DNA of 64,000 nt, taken from Saccharopolyspora elongata (GTDB taxonomy: Bacteria > Actinomycetota > Actinomycetes > Mycobacteriales > Pseudonocardiaceae). The stretch spans positions 55,529-119,528 of the forward strand of contig NZ_SMKW01000025.1 in NCBI RefSeq assembly GCF_004348985.1, read 5' to 3'. Shown here one piece after another: positions 8,621-16,370 of the stretch (the first letter of the stretch is position 1; every line of letters begins with the position of its first letter). The notes beneath the pieces are model-generated. The model saw nothing but the letters and a program-made list of their open reading frames with translations. It made no database searches and had not been told where the DNA came from. A program made the translations under genes and the position numbers.

Positions 8621-9471
8621 TTCCCGCGCAGTTCGAATACATCGCACCCCCCACAGTGGAGGAGGCGGTCGTCGCGCTCTCCGAGGCCGGCGAGGACGCC
8701 AAGGTGATGGCCGGCGGGCAGAGCCTCCTACCGGTGCTGCGGATGCGGCTGGCCGACCCGGGAACGGTCGTCGACCTCGGCCGCATCGCCGAGCTCAGCG
8801 GCGTGCGCGAGGACGGCGACGCGCTGGTCATCGGCGCGATGACCACGCACCACGACGTCCTGCGCGATCCGCTGGTGCAGCAGCACGCGAAGCTGCTCGC
8901 GCTGACCACCCGCACCGTCGCCGACCCGCAGGTCCGCCACCGCGGCACCCTCGGCGGCTCGCTGGCGCACGCCGACCCGGCCGGGGACCTGCCGGCCCCG
9001 GCGCTGGTGCTGGACGCCGAGATGGTGCTGGCCGGGCCGTCCGGACGGCGCGTGGTGCCGGCGGCGGAGTTCTTCGTCGACTACTTCACCACCGCGCTGG
9101 AACCCGACGAACTGCTGGTCGAGGTGCGGATGCCCAAGTGGACGGGGTGGAGCGCGCACTATGAGAAGTTCAACCGCGTCGCCCAGGCCTGGTCGATCGT
9201 CGGCGTGGCCGCCGCGGTGCGGGTGTCCGGCGGGACGATCGCCGAGGCCCGCATCGGGCTGACCAACATGGGCCCGACGCCGATCCGGGCGCGCGGCGTC
9301 GAGCAGGCCCTAGTCGGCCAGCCGGCCACGGCGGAGGCGGTCCGGGCGGCGGCCCGGCACGCCACCGAGGGCACCAGCCCGGCGGCCGACGCCAGCGCCG
9401 ACGTCGACTACCGCGAGCACCTCGCCGAGGTGCTCACCGGTCGCGCGGTGCTTGCCGCGGCAGGAGGCTAG
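8617..9471 (+). CDS. coxM: Molybdenum hydroxylase FAD-binding medium subunit (CoxM-like)
   Basis: A 284-residue FAD subunit. The two classical flavin motifs of the family are present: AGGQSLLPVLRMR near residue 32 and TLGGSLAHADPAGD near residue 110. A C-terminal CO dehydrogenase flavoprotein domain (IGLTNMGPTPIRA) follows. It takes electrons from CoxS and delivers them to quinones or another acceptor. The GTG overlaps the coxL stop (GTGA), with GGGAGG just upstream. A strong hairpin 13 bp downstream may end the coxSLM message, leaving coxG on a read-through or separate transcript. Confidence 0.93.
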   Translation: MIPAQFEYIAPPTVEEAVVALSEAGEDAKVMAGGQSLLPVLRMRLADPGTVVDLGRIAELSGVREDGDALVIGAMTTHHDVLRDPLVQQHAKLLALTTRTVADPQVRHRGTLGGSLAHADPAGDLPAPALVLDAEMVLAGPSGRRVVPAAEFFVDYFTTALEPDELLVEVRMPKWTGWSAHYEKFNRVAQAWSIVGVAAAVRVSGGTIAEARIGLTNMGPTPIRARGVEQALVGQPATAEAVRAAARHATEGTSPAADASADVDYREHLAEVLTGRAVLAAAGG

Positions 9472-9484
9472 GCGGTCGCGCGGT

Positions 9485-9520
9485 GCGGGGCGGCGGTTTC
9501 GCGCGAGACCGCCGCCCCGC
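9485..9520. terminator. Hairpin after coxM, family 4 palindrome
   Basis: Arms GCGGGGCGGCGGT and ACCGCCGCCCCGC flank a TCGCGCGA core, with one mismatch in 36 bp. There is no T-run, as is usual for actinobacterial terminators. The TCGCGCGA centre is shared with palindromes at 10815, 10853 and 63875. Confidence 0.7.
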
Positions 9521-9661
9521 TCGGCGTCCGGCCCCGATGATCCGAATGGGGTATCGGACGGCCGCTGCGGCTGGGAAGCTGGTGTTGGACTGTGAAACGC
9601 AGCTTCTTCAGGAAGGACGGCTCATTCGAGCCGAGCTAGGTCGAACCAGGAGGACCCTCCA

Positions 9662-10429
9662 GTGCAGATGCAGCACCAGTTCAGCGTTCCGGTGCCGGTC
9701 GACGTGGCGTGGAAGGCGCTGCTCGACCCGGAGCGGGTCGCCCCGTGCATGCCCGGCGCCACGCTCACCAAGGCAGAGGGCAACGAGTTCGCCGGCTCCG
9801 TCAAGGTCAAGCTCGGCCCGGTCACGCTGCTCTACAAGGGCACCGGAACCTTCAAGGACGTCGACGAGGCCGCCCGCCGGGTGGTCATCGACGCCAGCGG
9901 CAAGGACTCGCGCGGCAGCGGCACCGCCGCCGCGACGGTCGCCGCGGTGCTCACGCCCGAAGGCGACACCACCGCGGTCACGGTGGACACCGACCTGAAG
10001 GTCACGGGCAAGCCGGCGCAGCTCGGCCGCGGCCTGATCTCCGAGGTCGGCGGCAAGATCCTGAACCAGTTCGCGGCGAACCTCGCGAAGCGGCTCACCG
10101 AGGAGGAACCGGCGGCACCGGCCGAGGAGGCCGAGGCGGAAGCCCCCGCGGCTTCCGGCGCTGCGGCGACTTCGGCGGACGAGAAGGCCAGCTGGCGGGT
10201 CACGCCGGCGGGTAGCCACGACACGGCGTTCACCAGCACGGCGAAGGAAGAACCGGCGCGCAAGGCGGACGCGGTCGTGACCGGCGGCGCGGCACCGGCG
10301 GACGAGGCCATCGACCTCCTCGGCACGGCGGGAGCACCGCTGCTCAAGCGCCTGGCCCCGGTCGCGGTGGCGGTGGTGGTCCTCGGCTTCGCGTTCCGCA
10401 TCATTCGCCGTCGGCGTCGCCGCCGCTGA
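9662..10429 (+). CDS. coxG: CoxG-like SRPBCC protein with C-terminal membrane anchor
   Basis: A 255-residue protein. Residues 1-150 are a CoxG-type SRPBCC domain (DVAWKALLDPERVAPCMPGA, then GPVTLLYKGTGTF). Residues 150-225 are an Ala/Glu-rich linker. The end is one hydrophobic helix (LAPVAVAVVVLGFAF) followed by a block of arginines, a tail anchor with the basic end inside. CoxG is known to recruit CO dehydrogenase to the membrane in carboxydotrophs and to carry lipid or quinone in relatives. The GTG has AGGAGG 5-10 bp upstream; an internal ATG two codons later is an alternative. Confidence 0.87.
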   Translation: MQMQHQFSVPVPVDVAWKALLDPERVAPCMPGATLTKAEGNEFAGSVKVKLGPVTLLYKGTGTFKDVDEAARRVVIDASGKDSRGSGTAAATVAAVLTPEGDTTAVTVDTDLKVTGKPAQLGRGLISEVGGKILNQFAANLAKRLTEEEPAAPAEEAEAEAPAASGAAATSADEKASWRVTPAGSHDTAFTSTAKEEPARKADAVVTGGAAPADEAIDLLGTAGAPLLKRLAPVAVAVVVLGFAFRIIRRRRRRR

Positions 10430-10562
10430 CCCACCCGGCCGTCATCAGGGCTCGCCCCAGGTGGCGGCCGCATCCTTTCCTGTGCGCGAGCCTGCCCGGA
10501 TTCCTCCACTTTGGTCGAATGCCCGAAGCCTTCAAGAGCTGCGAAAACGCCAAGGAGGTGGG

Positions 10563-10602
10563 TGGAGTGGTCCCGATTTTGCCTAAAATCGGAACCACTC
10601 CA
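10563..10602. repeat. Family 5 hairpin, GATTTTGCCTAAAATC core
   Basis: Arms of 18 bp with one mismatch surround a GCCT loop; the inner part is CCGATTTT-GCCT-AAAATCGG. The same inner hairpin recurs at 36072-36093 beside a TetR gene. It could terminate coxG transcription. Confidence 0.75.
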
Positions 10603-10814
10603 CTGAACACCAGGTTCACCCGAATCCGGATGGCGCTTCCGCCCGGATCCGTGCTTTCCGACTTTGTCCAGGGGGCCGTTTCAGAATGGTGCGCGGGCAC
10701 GCGCGGGACGTGGCTATCTGGAGCGCAGGGCGCTGATTTCCGCTTGGTCTCCAGGGGTGGGCGCAACCCCTCCTGAGGCCACACGCGAAATCAGCACTCC
10801 ACGCGGGGGCGGGG

Positions 10815-10838
10815 CGGCGATTTCGCGCGAAATCGCCG
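10815..10838. repeat. Family 4 palindrome (24 bp, TCGCGCGA centre)
   Basis: A perfect 24-bp palindrome with arms CGGCGATTTCGC. It is one of two TCGCGCGA-centred palindromes 42 bp apart in the gap between coxG and menC. Confidence 0.8.
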
Positions 10839-10852
10839 TTCGCCACGCCTGG

Positions 10853-10884
10853 CAGGTGGCGATTTCGCGCGAAATCGCCACCTG
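10853..10884. repeat. Family 4 palindrome (32 bp, TCGCGCGA centre)
   Basis: A perfect 32-bp palindrome with half-site CAGGTGGCGATTTCGC. Its inner GGTGGCGnTTTCGCGCGAAA matches the centre of the 126-bp palindrome at 63875-64000. Confidence 0.85.
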
Positions 10885-10971
10885 TGTCAGGTACCTGGCG
10901 ACTGTGGATCAGTCGGGCGGAACCATTCGGGAACGACCTCTGAACCTGGGCGTCGCCCGCGCAGCCGAAGG

Positions 10972-11961
10972 CTAGGGGTGCGCGAGCAGGTCGTGGACCC
11001 GGCGGAGCCGGTCGAGCCAGTAGCGCTGCACGTCGGCGGTCGGCGTAGCCGCCGCGACGAGCGCGGGATCCGGCTCCGGCGGACGGCGGAGCACCGGCAG
11101 TTGGCCGTCCACGGGAAGCAGCGAGTCGGCGACGACGTCGCCGTCGAGCAGCGCCACCGTGCCCAGGCCGCAGGCGAAGGGGAGCTCGGGCAGCGAGCCC
11201 GCCAGGGCGAGCTGCGCGGCGAGGCCGACGCTGGTCTCCACTGCGGAGGACACGACGCAGGGCAGGCCGCAGGCCTCGGCGACGCGCAGCGCGCGGCGGA
11301 CGCCGCCCAGCGGCGTGGCCTTGATGATCGCCACGTCGGCCGCTCCGGCGACCGCCACGCGGAGCGGGTCTTCGGCGCGGCGGATGCTCTCGTCGGCCGC
11401 GATCCGGACGTCCACGCGGCGGCGGACCGCGGCCAGCTCGTCGATCGTCGGGCACGGCTGTTCCGCGTATTCCAGGCCTTCCGCGGCCTTGTCCAGCTCG
11501 CGGATTCGGGTGACCGCCGTGTCGACGTCCCAGGCCGCGTTCGCGTCCACCCGGATCGCGCCGCCGGGCCCCAGCGCGTCGCGGACCGCCGCCACGCGCT
11601 CGACGTCGTCGCCGGGGGACTGGCCGGGCTCGGCGATCTTGACCTTCGCCGTGCCGCAGCCGGACGCCGCGACGATCGCCGCCGCCTTCTCCGCCGGCAC
11701 CGCGGGCACCGTGCAGTTGACCGGGATGCGGTCGCGCACCGGCTCCGGCCACTCCTCGGTGCACGCCTCCAGCGCGGCTCGGAGCCACGGCACCGACTGG
11801 GCGTCGTCGTAGTCCTCGAACGGGCAGAACTCGCCCCAGCCGGCCGGGCCGCTCAGCAGGACTCCGCGCCGCACCGTGACGCCCCGGAACTTGTTGCGCA
11901 TGGGCAACGCGTACACCCGAACCGCGTCCAACTCCGCCAGGTCGATCGTCGCCAAGTCCAT
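10972..11961 (-). CDS. menC: o-Succinylbenzoate synthase
   Basis: A 329-residue enolase-superfamily enzyme that dehydrates SHCHC to o-succinylbenzoate in menaquinone synthesis. The catalytic lysine pair is in AKVKIAEP, metal ligands are in RVDANAAWD, EQP and AADES, and the second catalytic lysine is in IIKATPLGG. The N-terminal capping domain is short, as in actinobacterial MenC proteins. It stands alone, without other men genes nearby. Menaquinone is a possible electron acceptor for the neighbouring CoxSLM enzyme, but that link is inference. Confidence 0.9.
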   Translation of the reverse strand: MDLATIDLAELDAVRVYALPMRNKFRGVTVRRGVLLSGPAGWGEFCPFEDYDDAQSVPWLRAALEACTEEWPEPVRDRIPVNCTVPAVPAEKAAAIVAASGCGTAKVKIAEPGQSPGDDVERVAAVRDALGPGGAIRVDANAAWDVDTAVTRIRELDKAAEGLEYAEQPCPTIDELAAVRRRVDVRIAADESIRRAEDPLRVAVAGAADVAIIKATPLGGVRRALRVAEACGLPCVVSSAVETSVGLAAQLALAGSLPELPFACGLGTVALLDGDVVADSLLPVDGQLPVLRRPPEPDPALVAAATPTADVQRYWLDRLRRVHDLLAHP

Positions 11962-12029
11962 GGCCTGATCCTTTCAGCCCGTCGCCGTCACCGCGCATCA
12001 AGGCACACCGCCACCGCCGTCCGGTGACG

Positions 12030-12170
12030 CCGCAACTTCAATGGAAATCAGAGGTCCGATTTCCATTGAAATTGCGGAAGTTGTCCACACCCACCGGCGT
12101 GTCGTGGCCCGACACGCCGACGGGCTTCAATTTCCATTGAAATCGAAGGTCCCATTTCAATGGAAATTGC
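12030..12170 (+). repeat. Family 1 composite repeat (three hairpins plus DnaA box)
   Basis: Stem 1 is 12030-12077 (20-bp arms with one mismatch). The spacer has a perfect TTGTCCACA box at 12081-12089 and its own hairpin GGCGTGTCG...CGACACGCC at 12096-12118. The last stem, 12128-12169, is a second TTTCCATTGAAAT palindrome rather than the short CAGTTTCAATTG form found at 42 kb and 45.8 kb. It fills the gap between divergent menC and the end of the SUFU gene. Confidence 0.88.
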
Positions 12171-12177
12171 GCTCTTC

Positions 12178-12771
12178 TCAGACCACGCTGGGGCGGCCGA
12201 GGTCGAAGACGTCCACCTCGAACCGGGCCCACTGCTGGCGCAGCGAGGTGACGCCGTTGTCCAGGATGTAGTTCAGCTCGCCGAGGGTGACCGGGAGCAG
12301 CGTGAACACCTGCAGCTGCTCGACCCCGTCCGGGTCGGTGAACCTGGTGAACTCCGGCGGGAACAGCGGGTGACCGCTGGCCAGCACCCCGTGGAACTCG
12401 GTGCCCGGCAGCAGCGGCTGCTCGTTCGGCACGATCTGGTCCGGCACCAGGTGGGTGCGCTGCTGCACCAGCAGACCGGCGGTGAGGTCGACCAGGTGCC
12501 GGGCGGCTTCGGCCTGCTCCTTGTAGACGGTGCACGCGAGTTCCTGGGCCGGTTCGGCGCCCAGCGGCTGAAACCGCAGTCCGGTGCTGATCACCGTGGT
12601 CAGATGGTACTTCTGCAGGTGGAAGAACACCAGGCCGTAGCCGCGGTTGGTGCCGTGCGCGTTCGGCGGTTCGGCGCCGGTCGGCGTCCCGGCATGGCGT
12701 TCCAGGCTTTCCGCGAGTCCGACGAACCGGTGCGCGCCGCCCATCGCCGCGCGTTCCTGCTCGGTGGCCAT
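12178..12771 (-). CDS. Suppressor-of-fused (SUFU) domain protein, copy 2
   Basis: A 197-residue paralogue of the protein at 153-710, with the same block order: YGLVFFHLQKYHLTTVIST, a PAQELACTVYKEQ strand, LLPGTEFHGVLASGHP, LQVFTLLPVTLGEL and the ending FDLGRPSVV. Sequence identity looks modest, so the duplication is old. The ATG at 12771 (MATEQERAAM) was chosen because GGAG stands 5 bp upstream; a start 75 bp earlier is possible. There is no signal peptide. The stop codon abuts a family 1 repeat. Likely roles are toxin immunity or an adaptor, but no toxin gene is near. Confidence 0.8.
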   Translation of the reverse strand: MATEQERAAMGGAHRFVGLAESLERHAGTPTGAEPPNAHGTNRGYGLVFFHLQKYHLTTVISTGLRFQPLGAEPAQELACTVYKEQAEAARHLVDLTAGLLVQQRTHLVPDQIVPNEQPLLPGTEFHGVLASGHPLFPPEFTRFTDPDGVEQLQVFTLLPVTLGELNYILDNGVTSLRQQWARFEVDVFDLGRPSVV

Positions 12772-13025
12772 CCGATCTCCAGTACCTTGCTCGACACCCG
12801 CGTCAGACCGGCTCGCATGAGCGAGGAATGGCGAAGCTTCGCTCATGACGCCTCCAGCATCTTGCGGGACACCCGCACCTGCGTTCCTCCTGGCGCCCGC
12901 GCACCCCGGACCCGGGGCGACCTGCGATTCGGGTGCTGCGTGCGTTCATCGCAACGGTAGCCGCTGCGGGGCCGAACTCGGACACTTTTGGATGACAGCC
13001 GACCGGGTGTGTCCCCCAATTGTCG

Positions 13026-14687
13026 TCACCCGACGTCCGGGATCGCCGGCCCGAGCAGATCGTCGGCGTCGACGATCTTGTACGCGTAGCCCTGCTCGGC
13101 GAGGAAGCGCTGCCGGTGTGCCGCGTAGTCGGTGTCCAGGGTGTCCCGCGACACCACCGAGTAGAAGTGCGCCTGCTTGCGGTCGGCCTTCGGCCGCAGC
13201 AGCCGGCCGAGCCGCTGCGCCTCCTCCTGCCGCGACCCGAACGTCCCGGACACCTGCACGGCGACCGACGCCTCCGGCAGGTCGATGGAGAAGTTCGCGA
13301 CCTTCGACACCACGAGCCGGCTGATCTCGCCGCGCCGGAAGGCGTCGAACAGCTCCTCGCGCTCCTTGTTCTTCGTCGAGCCTTCCACGATCGGCGCGTC
13401 CAGCGCCTCGCCCAGCTCGTGCAGCTGGTCCAGGTACGCGCCGATGACCAGGGCGGGCTCGCCCGGGTGCCGATCCAGGATCGCCTTTACCACCGGGGCC
13501 TTGGTGCGCGCCGTCGAGCACATCTTGTAGCGCTCGTCGGAATCGGCCGTCGCGTACTCCAGCCGCTCGTTGTCGGTCAGCGTCACCCGGACCTCGATGC
13601 ACTCGGCGGGCGCGATCCAGCCCTGCGCCTCGATGTCCTTCCACGGCGCGTCGTAGCGCTTCGGCCCGATCAGGGAGAACACGTCGCCCTCCCGGCCGTC
13701 CTCGCGGACCAGCGTCGCGGTGAGCCCGAGGCGCCGCCGGGACTGCAGGTCGGCGGTCATCCGGAACACCGGCGCGGGCAGCAGGTGAACCTCGTCGTAG
13801 ACCACCAGCCCCCAGTCGCGGGAGTCGAACAGCTCCAGGTGCTTGTACTCGCCCTTGGAGCGGCGGGTGATCACCTGGTAGGTCGCGATGGTGACCGGCC
13901 GGATCTCCTTCTTCTCCCCGGAGTACTCGCCGATCTCCTCCTCGGTCAGCGAGGTCCGCTCGATCAGCTCGCGCTTCCACTGCCGCCCGGCGACGGTGTT
14001 GGTGACCAGGATCAACGTCGTCGCCTGCGCCTCGGCCATCGCCGCCGCGCCGACCAGCGTCTTGCCCGCGCCGCAGGGCAGCACCACGACGCCCGAGCCA
14101 CCGGCCCAGAACGACTGCACGGCCTGCTGCTGGTAGTCGCGCAGCGTCCAGCCGTCCTGCTGCAGTGCGATCGGATGCGCCTCGCCGTCGACGTAGCCGG
14201 CCAGGTCCTCGGCGGGCCAGCCGACCTTCAGCAGCATCTGCTTCAGCCGCCCGCGCTCGCTGGGGTGCACCACCACGGTGTCGTCGTCGATGCGCGCGCC
14301 CAGCATCGGCGCGATCTTCTTGTGCCGCAGGATCTCTTCCAGCACCGCGCGGTCCAGCGAGTTCAGCACCAGGCCGTGCGCCGGATCGTTGACCAGCTGC
14401 AGGCGGCCGAAGCGGCCCATCGTCTCGACGATGTCCACCAGCAGCGGTTGCGGCACCGGGTAGCGCGAGAAGCGCACCAGGCCGTCCACTACCTGTTCCG
14501 CATCGTGCCCGGCGGCGCGCGCGTTCCACAGCGCGAGCGGCGTGATGCGGTAGGTGTGCACGTGCTCCGGGGCGCGTTCCAGCTCGGCGAACGGCGCGAT
14601 GGACGTGCGGGCGTCGTCGGCGAGGTCGTGGTCGACCTCCAGCAGCAGGGTCTTGTCGGACTGGACGATCAGGGGTCCGTCGGTCAC
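13026..14687 (-). CDS. XPB/Ssl2-type DNA repair helicase
   Basis: A 553-residue superfamily 2 helicase of the archaeal/actinobacterial XPB type, known as a 3'-5' DNA helicase. Walker A is LPCGAGKTL, the Walker B box is DEVH (VVYDEVHLLP), motif III is GLTATL, and motif VI is EEAQRLGRLLRPK. A winged N-terminal damage-recognition region of about 200 residues precedes the motor. The start GTG giving VTDGPLIVQSDKTLLLEVDHD matches the mycobacterial homologue's beginning. In Mycobacterium tuberculosis the gene lies beside Rv0862c; here the Rv0862c-like gene is 15 kb away. Confidence 0.92.
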   Translation of the reverse strand: MTDGPLIVQSDKTLLLEVDHDLADDARTSIAPFAELERAPEHVHTYRITPLALWNARAAGHDAEQVVDGLVRFSRYPVPQPLLVDIVETMGRFGRLQLVNDPAHGLVLNSLDRAVLEEILRHKKIAPMLGARIDDDTVVVHPSERGRLKQMLLKVGWPAEDLAGYVDGEAHPIALQQDGWTLRDYQQQAVQSFWAGGSGVVVLPCGAGKTLVGAAAMAEAQATTLILVTNTVAGRQWKRELIERTSLTEEEIGEYSGEKKEIRPVTIATYQVITRRSKGEYKHLELFDSRDWGLVVYDEVHLLPAPVFRMTADLQSRRRLGLTATLVREDGREGDVFSLIGPKRYDAPWKDIEAQGWIAPAECIEVRVTLTDNERLEYATADSDERYKMCSTARTKAPVVKAILDRHPGEPALVIGAYLDQLHELGEALDAPIVEGSTKNKEREELFDAFRRGEISRLVVSKVANFSIDLPEASVAVQVSGTFGSRQEEAQRLGRLLRPKADRKQAHFYSVVSRDTLDTDYAAHRQRFLAEQGYAYKIVDADDLLGPAIPDVG

Positions 14688-14860
14688 GGGTGCGCAGCTC
14701 CCTCGGGTCGGACGGCTTCTTAGCAGGTGATCAGCGGTGCCGGTGGCGGCGGCCGGACTCCGCACCCAGTATTCCACCGTCGTCTTTATCACCCGTTCGG
14801 GCACTAGCGGCCGAGTGGGCTCGGCTAAATTGCTCATTGCGCACAAAAATCGGAGGAGCA

Positions 14861-15604
14861 GTGAGTTATCCACCGCAGGATCCGTACGGATCGCAGTCCG
14901 GTCCGTACGGATCGCAGCCGGGCCACGGGTCGTACCCGCAGGGCCAGTACCCGCCGCCGAACGCCTCGGACGACTTCTGGCGCCACGTCGCGGGCAGCCA
15001 GCCGCCTTCGATGCCGCCGAAGAAGAGCCGCACCGGCCTGATCATCGGCCTGGTCAGCGCCGGCGCGGTGGTGGTCATCGGCATCGTGGTGACGATCATC
15101 CTGCTGGCGGTCAACAGCGGCGGCGGCCGGACCGAAGCCGGCCCGACCACCGAGCCCAGCACCGAACGCAGCACCACGCGCACCACCGAACGAAGCACCG
15201 AGCGCACCACGGAGAGCTCGGGCAGCACGTTCGAGGCCGGTAGCTGCGTCTCGCTGGTCAGCGAGAAGGGCGGCGAGATGAACGCCGCGGACTGCGGTTC
15301 CACGGACTCGGACTACAAGATCATCGACGTCGTGGAGGGCAACAACCGGAGCCTCTGCCTCGACGACTACACCAACGTCGTCGGCGGCAAGACCTACTGC
15401 ATCGAGCTGGACGTCAAGCAGGGCGACTGCCTGACGGACTTCAACGACGCGGAGGACAGCGTGCCGCTGAAGATCGACTGCAGCACGGCCGAGGACCAGG
15501 TGACCAAGGTCGCCGACAGCACCGACCCGAAGACCGCGTGCGCCGAGGGTGAGGGCTACTACGTCTTCCAGAAGCGCACCGTCTGCTTCGGCAACGTGCA
15601 GTAG
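14861..15604 (+). CDS. LppU/SCO3897-like membrane-anchored protein
   Basis: A 247-residue protein. Residues 1-65 are a Pro/Gly/Tyr/Gln-rich cytosolic segment with repeated DPYGSQSGPYGSQ. One transmembrane helix follows (TGLIIGLVSAGAVVVIGIV, about 66-88), then a Thr/Ser/Glu/Arg-rich linker with repeated TTERSTERT. The outer domain has six or more cysteines (GSCVSL, ADCGST, LCLDDY, YCIEL, DCLTDF, DCSTAE) likely paired in disulfides. Function is unknown. The GTG has CGGAGGAG just upstream. A related smaller protein is encoded next at 15775. Confidence 0.8.
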   Translation: MSYPPQDPYGSQSGPYGSQPGHGSYPQGQYPPPNASDDFWRHVAGSQPPSMPPKKSRTGLIIGLVSAGAVVVIGIVVTIILLAVNSGGGRTEAGPTTEPSTERSTTRTTERSTERTTESSGSTFEAGSCVSLVSEKGGEMNAADCGSTDSDYKIIDVVEGNNRSLCLDDYTNVVGGKTYCIELDVKQGDCLTDFNDAEDSVPLKIDCSTAEDQVTKVADSTDPKTACAEGEGYYVFQKRTVCFGNVQ

Positions 15605-15609
15605 TGATC

Positions 15610-15639
15610 GGTCGTGAGCGCCGTTGTGCGCTCACGACC
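15610..15639. terminator. Hairpin terminator after the LppU-like gene
   Basis: An 11-bp perfect stem, GGTCGTGAGCG / CGCTCACGACC, with an 8-nt loop starts 5 bp after the stop codon. There is no T-run. Just beyond, 15642-15672 resembles one end of the family 2 repeat in inverted orientation. Confidence 0.75.
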
Positions 15640-15641
15640 CC

Positions 15642-15672
15642 GGATTCCGCCACTCGCACCGCTATGCAAACC
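15642..15672 (-). repeat. Fragment of family 2 repeat
   Basis: The 31 bp match the end of the full element at 37734-37906 (TTCCGCCACnCGCACCGCTA), with a few changes. The rest of the element is absent, so this is a decayed or truncated copy. Confidence 0.5.
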
Positions 15673-15774
15673 CATCCCGAAACCAGGCTAAATCGGGCCG
15701 TTTGTGCTGATCGGCGGTGGTCGGACCGCGATTTCGGCTAGGTTTGCGCGGCTAGATCGTTTCCGGAGGGATCC

Positions 15775-16275
15775 ATGAGCCATCCGCCGCGCAGCCGGGC
15801 CGGGAAGGTGGTCGGTCGCGTCGCCTACGTCGGCGTGCTCGCCATCGGATTCGCCATCGTCATCGGCGCCTACTTCACCCTCGGCGGCGAGCGGGCCGAG
15901 GCCGGGGACTGCGTGGACATCACCGGCGTCGGCACGGCGGATCCCGACTGGCGGCATGCCGACTGCGGCAGCGCCGAGTCCGACTTCCTGATCGCCGAGG
16001 TCTCCGAGTCGTGCCGACCGGGGTACGCCACGATCAGCCGCGACAGCGGGCTGCGGTTGTGCCTGGTGCCGGACGTGGCGGTCGGCGACTGCCTGCGCGT
16101 TCCGGCGGCAGGCATCGAGACCAAGGCGCGCTGCGACGAGCCCGGCGCGAACGAGCGCGTCACCGGCGTGGCGTCGGACACCACCGGCTCGGCGGCGTGC
16201 CCGCCCGGGACGGTCCGGAGCACCGTTTATCCGGAACCGGCGCGAACGGTGTGCACCGGTCCTTCCGCACAGTGA
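15775..16275 (+). CDS. Small LppU-like membrane-anchored protein
   Basis: A 166-residue protein with a short basic N-terminus, one transmembrane helix (VGRVAYVGVLAIGFAIVIGAYF, about 13-34) and an outer domain with eight cysteines in the same spacing style as the preceding gene (GDCVDI, ADCGSAESDFLI, LCLVPD, GDCLRV). The cysteine-rich domain appears homologous to that of the 14861-15604 product, without its Thr-rich linker and PG-rich head. Tandem duplication followed by divergence is the likely origin. Function is unknown. The ATG has GGAGGGAT upstream. Confidence 0.78.
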   Translation: MSHPPRSRAGKVVGRVAYVGVLAIGFAIVIGAYFTLGGERAEAGDCVDITGVGTADPDWRHADCGSAESDFLIAEVSESCRPGYATISRDSGLRLCLVPDVAVGDCLRVPAAGIETKARCDEPGANERVTGVASDTTGSAACPPGTVRSTVYPEPARTVCTGPSAQ

Positions 16276-16370
16276 CAAAGACGATCTGGTTCGGCGGCCC
16301 TCGATGTGATGTCGTGTCGGGGCAACCTCGCAGGTGAGCGGGGTTGTCCGCACGATGAGGGAGGGCTTCG

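Larger units (their letters stand above)
10430..10971. other. 540-bp gene-free region packed with palindromes
   Basis: No convincing gene was found. The region holds at least four dyads: a hairpin at 10563-10602, a compound stem at 10732-10795 (outer arms GCTGATTTC and GAAATCAGC around a CAGGGGT...ACCCCT inner stem), and TCGCGCGA palindromes at 10815-10838 and 10853-10884. It lies between the convergent coxG and menC genes, where such elements could end both transcripts. Confidence 0.7.

Noticed and set aside
5660..8647. A 995-codon frame antisense to coxS and coxL
   Set aside because: Composition is His/Arg/Asp/Gly-rich with no domain, the usual mirror of a GC-rich coding strand; coxS and coxL are unmistakable.
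10519..10776. Possible 85-residue gene after coxG
   Set aside because: It runs through the palindromes at 10563 and 10732, has no ribosome site or family, and ends in a repeat.
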